Shown: positions 41,097 to 50,585 of the stretch, one piece after another | Layout: the number at the start of each line of letters is the position of its first letter | Numbering within the stretch: the first letter of the stretch is position 1 | Assembly (NCBI RefSeq): GCF_014203705.1 | Contig: NZ_JACHJR010000001.1 | Location: forward strand, 992,001 to 1,056,000 | From: Kitasatospora gansuensis | GTDB lineage: Bacteria; Actinomycetota; Actinomycetes; Streptomycetales; Streptomycetaceae | DNA length: 64,000 nucleotides | Direction of reading: 5' to 3' | The notes under the pieces: model-generated | What the model saw: only the letters and a program-made list of their open reading frames with translations | Told to the model about the DNA's origin: nothing | Databases searched by the model: none | Made by a program: the position numbers and the translations under genes

Positions 41097-42266
41097 TCAG
41101 CGCCCTTCCAGCAGCTCACCGATCCCGGCGGCCAGCGCCCGGTACTCCTCCGGCCGGTTGTAGATCTGCGCGCTGATCCGCAGCACCCCGCCGCCGGACC
41201 ACGGCCGGATCGCCACCCGGGTGGCCAGCCGCCGCCGGATGCCCACCATCAGGGCCTTCGCGGTGTGCTCGCTCTCCGCGCACCCCGGCGGCAGCCGGAC
41301 CGCCCGCATCGCCAGCCCCGGCATCGCAGGCAGCGCCCGCAGCCCGGCCCGCTCCACCAACTGCTGCTGCCCGTACGCCGCCAGGGTCTCGTTGTGCGCC
41401 CTGACCCGCTCGACCCCGAGCTGCTCCAGCAGCCCGAACCCGGCCGGGGCCGCCAGCCAGGGCGTGTAGTCGCAGGTGCCGCGCCACTCGACCCGGCCGG
41501 GGAAGCCCCGGTCGTGCTCCCAGGAGAACATCAGCGGCCGGATCCGGGAGCGCCAGGCACTGTCCACCGCGAGCACCGCCGTGGCCCTCGGCGCGAAGGC
41601 CCACTTGTGCAGGTTGCCGATCCAGAAGTCGGCGCCGCCGGCCTGCTCGGCCAGGTCCACCGGCAGCATGCCGGGGGCGTGCGCGGCGTCCACCACGGTG
41701 GTCACGCCGCGCTCGGCCAGCGCGGCCAGCAGCACCGGGTCGGCGATCTGCCGGGCGGTCGGCGAGCTGACCAGGTCGAGCACGGCGACCTTGGTCCGCT
41801 CGTCCACCGCCGCCAGGATCCGGGCCCGGACCGCCTCCTGATCGGGCGTGTGCACCGAGAGCCGGACGGTCCGCACCCGGGCGCCGCACTCCGCCGCCCG
41901 CCGCTCGGCCGCCCTGGTCACCACGCCGTAGCCGTGGTCGGTCACCAGGATCTCCTCGCCCGCCGCGAGCGGCAGCGAGTCCAGCACCACCGCGATCCCC
42001 TCGGTGACGTTGGTGACCAGGGCGAGCCGGTCCGGCCGGGCACCGAGGGCGGTGGCCACCCTGGCCCTGGCCCGGGCGATCCGGTCCGGCAGCTCCAGGA
42101 AGAAGCCGTCCGGGTCCTGTTCCTGCTCGGCCCGCAGCCGGGCCTGGACGCGCTGGACCGGCAGCGGCACCGCGCCGTAGCTGCCGTGGTTGAGGTGCGT
42201 CACGGCCGGATCCAGCGTGAACAGGGCACCCGCACCCGGCAGTTGGCGTGGTGGTTCGATGCTCAT
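41097..42266 (-). CDS. Class V aminotransferase (isopenicillin N epimerase-like)
   Basis: 389 aa. Fold-type I PLP enzyme: HLNHGSYGAVP near the start, TNVTEG, VVDAAHAPGMLPVDL with the ring-binding Asp, and the Schiff-base lysine in IGNLHKWAFAPRATAVL. This matches the isopenicillin N epimerase/cysteine desulfurase-like subgroup. With no beta-lactam genes nearby it is likely an unknown epimerase, desulfurase or lyase. ATG 42266 follows GGGAGA by five bases. It is divergent from the S9 peptidase gene across a palindrome. Confidence 0.85.
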   Translation of the reverse strand: MSIEPPRQLPGAGALFTLDPAVTHLNHGSYGAVPLPVQRVQARLRAEQEQDPDGFFLELPDRIARARARVATALGARPDRLALVTNVTEGIAVVLDSLPLAAGEEILVTDHGYGVVTRAAERRAAECGARVRTVRLSVHTPDQEAVRARILAAVDERTKVAVLDLVSSPTARQIADPVLLAALAERGVTTVVDAAHAPGMLPVDLAEQAGGADFWIGNLHKWAFAPRATAVLAVDSAWRSRIRPLMFSWEHDRGFPGRVEWRGTCDYTPWLAAPAGFGLLEQLGVERVRAHNETLAAYGQQQLVERAGLRALPAMPGLAMRAVRLPPGCAESEHTAKALMVGIRRRLATRVAIRPWSGGGVLRISAQIYNRPEEYRALAAGIGELLEGR

Positions 42267-42299
42267 GCAGATCTCCCGCTCCCCGGCAAAGCAAATGGT

Positions 42300-42315
42300 G
42301 TGTGACATTTCACAC
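42300..42315. promoter_or_regulatory. Palindrome between the class V aminotransferase and S9 peptidase genes
   Basis: GTGTGA-CATT-TCACAC, six-base perfect arms. Its minus-strand reading contains GTGTGAAATGTCAC, shared in form with sites upstream of the M6 protease and dpp genes. Likely operator. Confidence 0.5.
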
Positions 42316-42361
42316 TGCATACTTCTAGCCGAAATCCCCTGCTCACGGCAACCATCGGCCC

Positions 42362-44434
42362 GTGACCCACACCGACCCCTTCCTCGCCCTGAGTGCCCGG
42401 ACCGGCCGCTTCAGCTACGGCGCGCCGCGCGCCGTGACGCTCGCCGCCGACGGTTCCCGGCTGCTCTTCCTGCGCTCCACCGGTTCCGAGGACCCGGTCG
42501 AGCGGCTCTGGCTGCTCGACCTGACCACCCGGCAGGAGCACCTGGTCGCCGACCCCGCCGTGCTGGCACCGCACCGCACCGGCGACCCCGCCGACCTGCC
42601 CACCCTGGAGCGCCGCCTGCGCGAGCGGCTCCGGCTCTGGGCCCCCGGCATCGGCTCCTTCGCCGCCACCGCCGACCTCGCGGTCGCCGTCTTCGCACTC
42701 GACGGCCGGCTGTTCCGGACCACCGTGGCCACCGGCTCCAGCACCGAACTCCCGGTCGCCGGACCGGCCTTCGACCCCCGGCCGAACGCCGACGGCAGCC
42801 TGGTCGCGTACGTCACCGGCGGCGCGCTGCACCTGACCGACCGGGCCGAGCCGCTCAGCCCGGCCGACGGCGCGGTCTGGGGTGTCGCCGAGTTCGCCGC
42901 CGCCGAGGAGCTCGGCCGCACCCGGGGCCACTGGTGGTCCCCGGACGGCCGGGCGCTGCTGGCCGCCCGGATCGACGAATCCGCCCTGCCGCTGCGCTAC
43001 TTCGCCGACCCGGCCCGCCCCGAACTGGCCGCCGAGAGCTTCGCCTACCCGCAGGCGGGCGGCCCCAACGTGGACCTCCAGCTCTGGGTGCTCGGCCTGG
43101 ACGGCAGCCGGGTCCGGCTGGCCTGGGACACCGCCGCGTTCCCGTACGTCTGCGCGGCCGGCTGGGAGGGCGACGGCGAGCTGCTGCTCACCGTCGCCGA
43201 CCGGCTCCAGCAGACCGTCCTGCTGCTCAGCGCCGACCCGGCCACCGGCCGGACCCGCGAACTCTCCCGCACCGTGGACGAGTTCTGGGTGGACGACCTG
43301 CCCGGCACGCCGGCCCGGCTGGACGACGGCCGGCTGCTCACCGCCGCCGACACGCCGGGCGGCGACGCCCGGGGAGTCGCGCTGGACGGCAAGATCCTCA
43401 CCGACGAGCGGACCCAGGTCCGCCGGGTGGTCGGCCGGCTGCGCGGCCGGCTGCTGATCGAGGCGGGCCAGGACGACCCGGCCGACCAGCACGTCTTCCT
43501 GCTCGACCCGGACAGCGGCGCGCTCACCCGGCTCAGCGAGGGCCCCGGCGTGCACTCCGCGGTGGCGGCCGGCGAGACCCTGCTGCTCACCTCGGCCACT
43601 CCGGCCGGCATCGAGCGCCGACTGCACTTCCAGGGCGCCGAGTTCGCCCTGCCGGACCACGCGGCCGCGCTCCCCCACCAGGTCACTCCGCAGCTCGCCC
43701 GGGTCACCGAACTGGGCCTGCCGACCGCCGTGGTCTACCCGCGCGGCCACGTCACGGGCCGTCAGCTCCCGGTGCTCCTGGACGTCTACGGCGGCCCCGG
43801 CTACCAGGCCGTCGCCAACGAGCCGCGCCGCTGGCAGGCCCGCCAGTGGTGGGCCGACCAGGGCTTCGCCGTGGTCACCACCGACAACCGGGGCACCCCG
43901 TTCGTCTCGCCGTCCTTCAGCCGGGCGATCTTCCGCCGGTTCTCCACCGTCGCGCTGGACGACCAGATCGCCGCCCTGCACGCGCTGGCCGACACCCACC
44001 CCGACCTCGACCTGACCCGGGTCGGCGTCCGGGGCTGGTCCTACGGCGGCTACTTCGCCGCCCTCGCGGTGCTCCGCCGCCCGGACGTCTTCCACGCCGC
44101 CTGCGCGGGCGCCCCGCCCACCGACTTCCGGCTCTACGACACCGCGTACACCGAGCGCTACCTCGGCCTCCCGCAGGACAACCCGGAGGGCTACGCCGCC
44201 GACTGCCTGATCCCCGACGCACCGTCACTGACCCGGCCGCTGCTGCTCATCCACGGGCTGGCCGACGACAACGTGCACCCCTCGCACACCCTGCTGCTCT
44301 CCCAGGCCCTCACCAGGGCGGGCCGCCCGCACTCGGTGCTCCCGCTGCCCGCGGTCAGCCACATGACCCCGAACGGCGTCAACGAGCTGGTCACCGAGGC
44401 CGAACTCGCCTTCCTGCGCGGCTCGCTGGGCTGA
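42362..44434 (+). CDS. S9-family prolyl oligopeptidase/dipeptidyl peptidase
   Basis: 690 aa. An N-terminal beta-propeller (about 1-430, with repeats such as RLLFLRS, LWLLDL and LAWDTA) is followed by the alpha/beta-hydrolase domain: LDVYGGPGYQ, TTDNRGTP, the nucleophile in GWSYGGYF, Asp in HGLADDNVHP and His in VSHMTPNG. This is the DPP-IV/acylaminoacyl peptidase layout; it cleaves short peptides. There is no signal peptide, so it is cytoplasmic and may process imported peptides. GTG 42362 has AACCAT six bases upstream and no ribosome site, so it is probably leaderless. Confidence 0.9.
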   Translation: MTHTDPFLALSARTGRFSYGAPRAVTLAADGSRLLFLRSTGSEDPVERLWLLDLTTRQEHLVADPAVLAPHRTGDPADLPTLERRLRERLRLWAPGIGSFAATADLAVAVFALDGRLFRTTVATGSSTELPVAGPAFDPRPNADGSLVAYVTGGALHLTDRAEPLSPADGAVWGVAEFAAAEELGRTRGHWWSPDGRALLAARIDESALPLRYFADPARPELAAESFAYPQAGGPNVDLQLWVLGLDGSRVRLAWDTAAFPYVCAAGWEGDGELLLTVADRLQQTVLLLSADPATGRTRELSRTVDEFWVDDLPGTPARLDDGRLLTAADTPGGDARGVALDGKILTDERTQVRRVVGRLRGRLLIEAGQDDPADQHVFLLDPDSGALTRLSEGPGVHSAVAAGETLLLTSATPAGIERRLHFQGAEFALPDHAAALPHQVTPQLARVTELGLPTAVVYPRGHVTGRQLPVLLDVYGGPGYQAVANEPRRWQARQWWADQGFAVVTTDNRGTPFVSPSFSRAIFRRFSTVALDDQIAALHALADTHPDLDLTRVGVRGWSYGGYFAALAVLRRPDVFHAACAGAPPTDFRLYDTAYTERYLGLPQDNPEGYAADCLIPDAPSLTRPLLLIHGLADDNVHPSHTLLLSQALTRAGRPHSVLPLPAVSHMTPNGVNELVTEAELAFLRGSLG

Positions 44435-44447
44435 CCTTCGAGATACC

Positions 44448-44484
44448 CCACGGCCCGGTGTCCGCCCCCGACGCCGGGCCGTGG
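44448..44484 (+). terminator. Terminator after the S9 peptidase gene
   Basis: An 11-bp perfect stem (44448-44458 with 44474-44484) and a 15-base loop, 13 bases past the stop codon. Confidence 0.65.
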
Positions 44485-44552
44485 TCGTTCGGCTGCCCGG
44501 CGTCGGACGGGTGGGATCCGGTTGTCCGCAGGTCTTCCATGTGATGGATGAC

Positions 44553-44566
44553 ATGTGAAATATTAC
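44553..44566 (+). promoter_or_regulatory. Promoter element of the M6 protease gene with shared 14-mer
   Basis: ATGTGAAATATTAC includes the likely -10 box TATTAC (44561-44566). It places the transcript start near 44573, upstream of the GGAAAGGA ribosome site. The 14-mer matches sites near the S9 and dpp genes. Confidence 0.45.
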
Positions 44567-44608
44567 CCTCGCTCACCCGACCACCCCCGTCCGGAAAGGA
44601 CCGGTCAG

Positions 44609-46990
44609 TTGCGCAGACTGTCCGCAGCCGTCACGGCTGCGCTGACCACCAGTGCGATAGCCGCCACCCTGCTGAGCGGCAACGCTTACGCCGCCCCCAC
44701 GCCGTCGCCGGCCCTCCAGTCCCAGGACGCCCCGGCCGAGGCCCTGGTGGGCCCGGAGGGCAAGGAGGCCCCCGAGGGTCCGCTGGCGCCGCAGGAGAAG
44801 ACCCGGCAGGCGCTCCGCACCAAGGCGCTGGAGCAGCTCAACCAGGGTGCCCTGGCCAAGACTTCGGCCGGCACCGCGCCGAAGAAGGTCAAGATCGGCA
44901 ACGAGTACGTCCAGCTCGCCCAGGAGCGCAAGGACAAGGTCTTCGTGATCCTGGCGCAGTTCGGCGACCAGGTCGACAACTCGACGCTGCACAACGGCGT
45001 TCCGCGCTACGCGGGCACGCCGGGGCCGAAGCACAACCTGATACCGCAGCCCGACGGCAGCGACACGCACACCTTCTGGAAGAACGACTTCAGTCGTGCC
45101 TACTACCAGCAGATGTTCTTCGACGACCGGGCCGGCGCCAACTCGATGCGGAACTTCTACCGCACCCAGTCCTCCGGCCGGTACGACCTCGACGGCACCG
45201 TCACCGACTGGGTGACCCTGCCGTACAACGAGGCGCGCTACGGCAGCAACAAGGGCCCGCAGGGCAACGGTGCCTGGACCCAGGCGCAGGAGTTCATCCG
45301 GGACGCCACCAAGGCCTGGTACGACGGCGAGCTGGCCAAGGGCCGGACCGCCGCCGAGGTCAAGGCGGAGATCCAGCAGTACGACGTGCACGACCGCTAC
45401 GACTACGACAAGGACGGGAACTTCGACGAGCCGGACGGCTACATCGACAACCTGGTCGTGGTGCACGCGGGCGTCGACGAGACCTGGGGCGGCGGCGCCC
45501 AGGGCGCCGACGCGCTGTGGGCGCACCGGAGTTGGGCCCTCCCGGACCCGACCGGCCAGGTCGGTCCGCAGGGCAACAAGATCGGCGGTGCGCCGCTCGG
45601 CGACACCGGCGTCTTCGCCTACGACTACGTGCAGGGCGGCGAGAACAGCGGCGTCGGCCTGTTCTCCCACGAGTTCGGGCACAACCTCGGGCTGCCGGAC
45701 CTCTACCCGACCTCGGGCGGCGACAACAGCGTCAGCTTCTGGTCGCTGATGTCCTCCGCCTCGTACCTGGGCCGGGGCAAGAACACCACCGGTGAGTACC
45801 CGGGCGACCTGGACGCCTGGAGCAAGCTGCAGTTCGGCTGGCTCAACTACGACGAGGCGCAGGCCGCGACCCGGTCCAGCCACGCGCTCGGCGTCAGCGG
45901 CTACAACACCGACCAGGCCCAGGCCGTGCTGGTGCACCTGCCGCCGACCAAGAAGACCACCACGCTCGCCGACCCCTTCGAGGGCGGCTCGCAGTGGTAC
46001 AGCGGCACCGGTGACTCCATCGACAACTCGCTGACCCGGACGGTGGACCTGACCGGTCGCACCTCCTCGGCGGCGATCTCGGCGGCCACCTGGTACGACA
46101 TCGAGCAGGACTACGACTTCCTCTCGGTCGAGGCCAGCACCGACAATGGCAAGACCTGGAAGTCGCTGGGCGGCACGGTGGACGGTGCGCCGATCGGCAA
46201 CACCACCGCCAACACCCCCGGTCTGAGCGGCACTTCGAACGCCTGGCGGCAGCTGAACATCCCGCTGGACGCCTACCTCGGCAAGAGCGTGCAGCTGCGC
46301 TTCCACGTCACCTCGGACAACAACACGCACGGCAAGGGCGTGCTGGTCGACGCCGTCAAGGTCACCGCCGACGGCGCCACCCTGCTCGAGGACGGCGCGG
46401 AGAACGGCGACCAGGGCTGGGTGCTGAACGGCTTCGCCCCGCTCAAGGGCAAGGACTCGGTCAAGGAGCACCCGCGGGCGTACCTGGTGGAGAACCGCCG
46501 CTACGTCGGCTACGGCGCGTACCTGAAGACCGGCCCGTACAACTTCGGCTACAGCGGTGTCGAGGGCAAGGCCGGCGTGATCGACAACTACCCGTACCAG
46601 GAGGGTGTGTTGATCTGGCTCTGGGACACCAGCTTCCTGGACAACAACACCAAGGACCACCTGGGCGGCGGCATGATCCTGCCGATCGACTCCCGTCCGC
46701 AGGCGATGAAGTTCAAGGGCGGCGTGCTGGTCAACGGCCGCGCGCAGAGCCACGACGCGACCTTCTCGCTCAGCCCCACCTCCGCCTTCACCCTGCACAG
46801 CGCGGGTGTGGCGACCAAGTACCCGGCGAAGCCCGGCATCCCGGTCTTCAACGACCGCACCGGGGTCTACTCGGACCCGGCCATCCCGCAGCTGGGCGTG
46901 GCCGTCCCGAACACCAACACCAAGATCGAGGTCGTTCGGGAGACCCAGGGCGGCAAGCTGACCACCATCAAGGTCGGCCCCGCCTCCTGA
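44609..46990 (+). CDS. Secreted M6 (immune inhibitor A-type) metalloprotease
   Basis: 793 aa. Signal peptide RRLSAAVTAALTTSAIAATLLSG, ending AYAAP. A propeptide is followed by the M6 catalytic domain with the zinc site HEFGHNLGLPD (His354 onward) and a Met-turn-like SLMSSAS. C-terminal beta domains (SVEASTDNGKTW; LLEDGAENGDQGWVLNG) are likely for substrate or surface binding. It degrades extracellular proteins. TTG 44609 is chosen: GGAAAGGA ends eight bases upstream and the signal peptide starts exactly there. GTG 44555 would add 18 residues and lies upstream of the likely -10 box, so it is not transcribed. Confidence 0.88.
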   Translation: MRRLSAAVTAALTTSAIAATLLSGNAYAAPTPSPALQSQDAPAEALVGPEGKEAPEGPLAPQEKTRQALRTKALEQLNQGALAKTSAGTAPKKVKIGNEYVQLAQERKDKVFVILAQFGDQVDNSTLHNGVPRYAGTPGPKHNLIPQPDGSDTHTFWKNDFSRAYYQQMFFDDRAGANSMRNFYRTQSSGRYDLDGTVTDWVTLPYNEARYGSNKGPQGNGAWTQAQEFIRDATKAWYDGELAKGRTAAEVKAEIQQYDVHDRYDYDKDGNFDEPDGYIDNLVVVHAGVDETWGGGAQGADALWAHRSWALPDPTGQVGPQGNKIGGAPLGDTGVFAYDYVQGGENSGVGLFSHEFGHNLGLPDLYPTSGGDNSVSFWSLMSSASYLGRGKNTTGEYPGDLDAWSKLQFGWLNYDEAQAATRSSHALGVSGYNTDQAQAVLVHLPPTKKTTTLADPFEGGSQWYSGTGDSIDNSLTRTVDLTGRTSSAAISAATWYDIEQDYDFLSVEASTDNGKTWKSLGGTVDGAPIGNTTANTPGLSGTSNAWRQLNIPLDAYLGKSVQLRFHVTSDNNTHGKGVLVDAVKVTADGATLLEDGAENGDQGWVLNGFAPLKGKDSVKEHPRAYLVENRRYVGYGAYLKTGPYNFGYSGVEGKAGVIDNYPYQEGVLIWLWDTSFLDNNTKDHLGGGMILPIDSRPQAMKFKGGVLVNGRAQSHDATFSLSPTSAFTLHSAGVATKYPAKPGIPVFNDRTGVYSDPAIPQLGVAVPNTNTKIEVVRETQGGKLTTIKVGPAS

Positions 46991-47004
46991 TCCACCGTCA
47001 TGAT

Positions 47005-47046
47005 CCGGAGCCCCGGCCCGCGCACCCCTGCGGGCCGGGGCTCCGG
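47005..47046 (+). terminator. Strong terminator after the M6 protease gene
   Basis: A 17-bp perfect GC stem (47005-47021 with 47030-47046) and an eight-base loop, 15 bases past the stop. Confidence 0.85.
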
Positions 47047-47055
47047 CGTTCCCCG

Positions 47056-47061
47056 TACGAT
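47056..47061 (+). promoter_or_regulatory. -10 box for the PucR-like gene
   Basis: TACGAT, 30 bases before the TTG start, with GGGAGG in between. It lies just after the M6 terminator. Confidence 0.45.
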
Positions 47062-47091
47062 CGACGCAGGTCAGCGAGGGAGGTCAGGGTC

Positions 47092-48546
47092 TTGCTCACG
47101 GCGCAGGAGGTCACTCGGCTGTTGAGCCACCTGAGGGATTCCGGGCCACCGGACCGGCGGCTGGAACGGCTGCTGAAGTGGCTGGCGGGCGAGGTCGGCG
47201 GGACGGCGCAGCTGACCGGCACACCGGCCGGGGAAGCCGACCGACTGCCGCCGGAGGCCGCGGAGGTGGCCGGCCGGCTCGCGGCCGGGCGACTGCGTTC
47301 GGCCGCGCTGCAGGACGGCCCGCTGCACCTGCGGCTGACCGCGATCGGGGCCGAACTCCCGTACCCCGTACTGACCGTGGCCCGGGCGGAGCCGTTCGAC
47401 GGGCGGGCCGGCGCGCTGGTCGCCGCCGCGGCGGAGCTGATCGCGCCGCTGGTCGAGCTCCGGGTGGCCGCCGCCGACCGGGAGCGGCTGCGGACGGTGG
47501 CGGCGGCGCTGCGGGTCGCGGTCTTCCAGCTGCTGATGGGCGGTGAGGTGACGCTGGCCCAGCGCACCGCCGAGGGCCTGGCGGCCGGGCTGCTGGACGC
47601 CGAGCACCAGCGGGTCTACGTCCTGGAGGGCCCGGCGGCCGAGCGGGACGCGCTGGCGCTGCGGTGCACCGAGGCCACCGGGGGCCGGGCCCTGGTGGTG
47701 CGCTGCCCGGCGTACGACCAGCACCTGATCGTGGTCGCGCCGCTGCGCGGCCCGGTGACCGAGGACGGCTGGGACGGCGTGGGTCTGACGCTGCGTGACC
47801 TGCTGGCCGACCGGCCCGACCGGTACCTCGGCGGCAGCGGCCGGCTGCCGCTCGCGCAGACCGCGGGCTGCTACGGGGACGCCACCAGGGCGCTGGCCGT
47901 GGCCCGGCTCCAGCCCGGCCGGGCCGCCCTGTACGCGGCGGAGAGCCGCCTCGGCGAGGTGCTCGACCCGCGGGCGGCGGCGGCCTGGGCGGACGCCCTG
48001 CTCCGGCCGTTGCACACGCTGCCGCTGAGCGGCCGCGACCAGTTGCTCGGCACCCTGCACCTCGGTCTGGAGTTCCCGGCCACCAGCGCCGCGAAGATCA
48101 TCGGCATCAGCCGCAACACCGTCCGGGCCAGACTGGACCGCGCGGGCGAGCTGCTCGGCCTGGACCTGACCGAGGTACGCGGGCGGGCCCTGCTGCACCT
48201 GGCGCTGCGGATGGCCGGTCAGGCCGACGCCGCCGCCCCGGTCCGGCTGGCCGAGGTGCTGGCCGCACCGCCCGCGGTCGAGTGGGCCGGGACCCTGCTC
48301 GACCGGCTGGCGGCGGACGGCCGGGAGCTCCGGCGGACCCTGCTCGGCTGGCTCCGGGCGAACTGCGGCGTCGACCGCACCGCCGCCGCCCTGGAGCTGC
48401 ACCCGCAGACCGTCCGCGACCACCTGCGCGCGGCCGAGCGCCTGTTGCAGCGTCAGCTGCTCTCTGGCGGCGGTGGCGTGTACGAGGTCGCCCTCGCCTT
48501 CGCCGCCCTCGGCGCACTGCCGCTGGAGCAGCCCGTGCACGGTTGA
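47092..48546 (+). CDS. PucR-like helix-turn-helix regulator
   Basis: 484 aa. The C-terminal third has two PucR/CdaR-type HTH blocks (LGLEFPATSAAKIIGISRNTVRARLDRAGELL and LRANCGVDRTAAALELHPQTVRDHLRAAERLL). The N-terminal part is GAF-like or an unassigned sensor, with a GGDEF-like middle region (LIVVAPLRG, TRALAVARLQPGRAALYAAESR). It probably activates genes in response to a small ligand. TTG 47092 is the start because GGGAGG lies eight bases upstream and no ATG or GTG fits. It follows the M6 protease gene after a terminator and has its own -10 box. Confidence 0.8.
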   Translation: MLTAQEVTRLLSHLRDSGPPDRRLERLLKWLAGEVGGTAQLTGTPAGEADRLPPEAAEVAGRLAAGRLRSAALQDGPLHLRLTAIGAELPYPVLTVARAEPFDGRAGALVAAAAELIAPLVELRVAAADRERLRTVAAALRVAVFQLLMGGEVTLAQRTAEGLAAGLLDAEHQRVYVLEGPAAERDALALRCTEATGGRALVVRCPAYDQHLIVVAPLRGPVTEDGWDGVGLTLRDLLADRPDRYLGGSGRLPLAQTAGCYGDATRALAVARLQPGRAALYAAESRLGEVLDPRAAAAWADALLRPLHTLPLSGRDQLLGTLHLGLEFPATSAAKIIGISRNTVRARLDRAGELLGLDLTEVRGRALLHLALRMAGQADAAAPVRLAEVLAAPPAVEWAGTLLDRLAADGRELRRTLLGWLRANCGVDRTAAALELHPQTVRDHLRAAERLLQRQLLSGGGGVYEVALAFAALGALPLEQPVHG

Positions 48547-48655
48547 GCCCGGGCAGCGTGGCGTCCTGTGCACCGTTGAGCCCCGGGCGGCCCCGGACCG
48601 TGCAGTCGTGCGGTACCGCGCACCGGTGGGTGCTGCCTAGAGTCGGGACCGAGCT

Positions 48656-48705
48656 CACCGGGCGGGGCCCGCTGCTACGGATCACTCCGTCGGCCCCGCC
48701 CGGTG
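48656..48705 (+). terminator. First of two stacked hairpins
   Basis: A 14-bp perfect stem (48656-48669 with 48692-48705), a 22-base loop. Its arms CACCGGGCGGGG and CCCCGCCCGGTG recur in the next hairpin. Confidence 0.6.
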
Positions 48706-48716
48706 GACAGGGTGCT

Positions 48717-48754
48717 CACCGGGCGGGGATCCCCCATGCACGCCCCGCCCGGTG
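48717..48754 (-). terminator. Second stacked hairpin, after the GH36 gene
   Basis: A 12-bp perfect stem (48717-48728 with 48743-48754), a 14-base loop, 15 bases beyond the alpha-galactosidase stop. The arms are identical to those of the first hairpin. Confidence 0.7.
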
Positions 48755-48768
48755 AGCGACGGGGCCGG

Positions 48769-50574
48769 TCAGCGACGCAGCGTCAGCAGGCCGCCGAACG
48801 GGACGTGCAGGCCGAGTTCGAGCCCGTCGACCGTCAGGTTCACCTCGGCCACCGTGCCCCCCATCGCGTCCTGGACCAGGACCGCCACCGGGCCCGGGGC
48901 CCGGTCGAAGACCAGCCGGACCAGGGTGTCCGGGTCGCCGTTGCCGAGCAGCAGCAGCTCCCACTCCCCCGGCACCGCCACCGGCAGCGGGGCGTAGCGG
49001 CCGAACGCCCGGCCGCCGCCCCGGCGGGACTCGATCAGCGGGTAGCCGAGCTCGGGCCGGTGCGGGCGGAACTCGGAGCGCTGCAGCAGGTCCCGGTGCT
49101 CGGCCATGACGGACAGCCAGAACCGCAGCGCGGCCAGCTGGCCCGGGCCCTGGGCGGCCAGGTCGACCGAGACCTGCGGGGTGGCGAACAGCACCGAGAG
49201 CAGCAGCACCGCGATCTGCTCGGGCGCCTCCCCGGGGTGCCAGGTGAGCGGGTCGGCGTGCACGGCCAGCGGGCCCGCGGTGAGCCGCAGGTCGGCGGTC
49301 CGGGTGCGGTTCTCGGTGGCGTTGTGCGGGCAGTCGGTGGCCCGGACCATCGTCGCGTACGGCCAGAGGCCCGGGCCCATGTACTGCTGCCGGTGCTCGA
49401 TCAGCACCTCGGGCCGCACCGCCCGCAGCCGGGCGTCGAGTTCGGCCAGCAGCCGGCGGACGCCCTCGGCCACCTCGGTGCAGTCCGGGTCCGGCGAGGC
49501 GGTGGTGGGCTCGCGCAGGAAGGTGTCGATGAAGTCGATCTTCAGGCCGTCGACCCCGTACCGCTCCACCGCCGCCGCGAGCCGCTCGACCTGGTGCGCC
49601 CGGACCACCGGGCTGCGCGGGTCGAGGACGTACGTCTCCAGGGTCGGCAGGTGGGCGAGCGCGTGCTCGGCGAGGGTGCCGATCGCCGCGCTGCGGTCGC
49701 CCGCGAACGGGAGGGCGTGCCAGAGCAGGTAGTTGAGGCCCAGCGCGCGGACCCGGGCGACGTGCCCGGCGAAGTCGGGGAAGCCGACCGGGGCGGGCTG
49801 CCAGTCGCCGGTGGTGGCGTAGGAGCGGCCGTTCTCGTCGGTCTGCCAGCCGTCGTCGACGATCAGCGCGCCGAAGCCCAGTGGGGCGGCCAGCGCGGCC
49901 AGCTTCTCCACGTCGGCCGAGGTCATCGCCAGGTGCAGGGCGTACCAGGTGCAGAAGACCGGCTCGAAGGCGGCGTCCGGCACCACGGCGGCCGGCAGCG
50001 AGGCGCCCCACCAGGCGGCCGCGCCCCGGACGGTGTCGGCGAAGTGACGCCCGCTCAGGTCGAGCAGCAGCCGCAGCGTGCCGCCCTCGTGCTCGACCCA
50101 CCAGCTGAACTCGCCGGTCTCCTCGACCGCGCCCTCGCCGATCGAGACCGGCAGCACCGTCTCGCCGACCGCGAAGGTGCAGAGCGCGGCGTCGCCGGTG
50201 CCCACCAGGCTGCCGACCGGCGCGCCCTTGGGCAGCGCGGCGATCCGGGGCAGCGCCCAGGACGGCGGGAGCCAGCGGGTGCCGGTGCCCGGCGTCCAGT
50301 AGCCGGTGGCGCCGGTGCACGGCAGCCGCCACTCCACCCGGGCCCGGACCGGCTCTGCGTCGGTCGGCCGCGCGGCGGTGACCTCGATCAGCAGCACCCC
50401 GGGAACGCTCTGCGGGGTGACCCGCACCGCGAGCTCCGCGGCGCCGACGGCGGTGGCTCTGACCCGCAGGCCCGGGAGGTCGAGGCCGGTCTCCACCGGG
50501 CAGGCGGTCTCGGTCCGGCCGGACGGGTGGGCACTGCCGTCCCAGCTGAGCGGGGGTGGTGTCTGCGTGGTCAC
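48769..50574 (-). CDS. GH36-family alpha-galactosidase
   Basis: 601 aa. An N-terminal beta-supersandwich is followed by a barrel with FCTWYALH, LIVDDGWQ and the nucleophile D347 in GLKIDFID, then RTRTADLR and a C-terminal beta domain. It releases alpha-galactosyl residues from raffinose-type sugars or galactomannan. There is no signal peptide, so it is probably cytoplasmic. GTG 50574 is preceded by GAAAGG, which is part of a 14-bp palindrome, so repressor binding would affect this gene. It is transcribed alone; the neighbours are not sugar genes. Confidence 0.85.
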   Translation of the reverse strand: MTTQTPPPLSWDGSAHPSGRTETACPVETGLDLPGLRVRATAVGAAELAVRVTPQSVPGVLLIEVTAARPTDAEPVRARVEWRLPCTGATGYWTPGTGTRWLPPSWALPRIAALPKGAPVGSLVGTGDAALCTFAVGETVLPVSIGEGAVEETGEFSWWVEHEGGTLRLLLDLSGRHFADTVRGAAAWWGASLPAAVVPDAAFEPVFCTWYALHLAMTSADVEKLAALAAPLGFGALIVDDGWQTDENGRSYATTGDWQPAPVGFPDFAGHVARVRALGLNYLLWHALPFAGDRSAAIGTLAEHALAHLPTLETYVLDPRSPVVRAHQVERLAAAVERYGVDGLKIDFIDTFLREPTTASPDPDCTEVAEGVRRLLAELDARLRAVRPEVLIEHRQQYMGPGLWPYATMVRATDCPHNATENRTRTADLRLTAGPLAVHADPLTWHPGEAPEQIAVLLLSVLFATPQVSVDLAAQGPGQLAALRFWLSVMAEHRDLLQRSEFRPHRPELGYPLIESRRGGGRAFGRYAPLPVAVPGEWELLLLGNGDPDTLVRLVFDRAPGPVAVLVQDAMGGTVAEVNLTVDGLELGLHVPFGGLLTLRR

Positions 50575-50585
50575 GAGGGTGTGGC

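Noticed and set aside
42300..42315. Rex or CRP operator
   Set aside because: TGTGA and TCACA are separated by four bases, while Rex (TTGTGAA-N4-TTCACAA) and CRP sites need six between these half-sites.
44555..44608. GTG 44555 as the start of the M6 protease
   Set aside because: No ribosome site, non-signal-like residues, and it lies upstream of the probable -10 box. TTG 44609 has a good site and starts the signal peptide.
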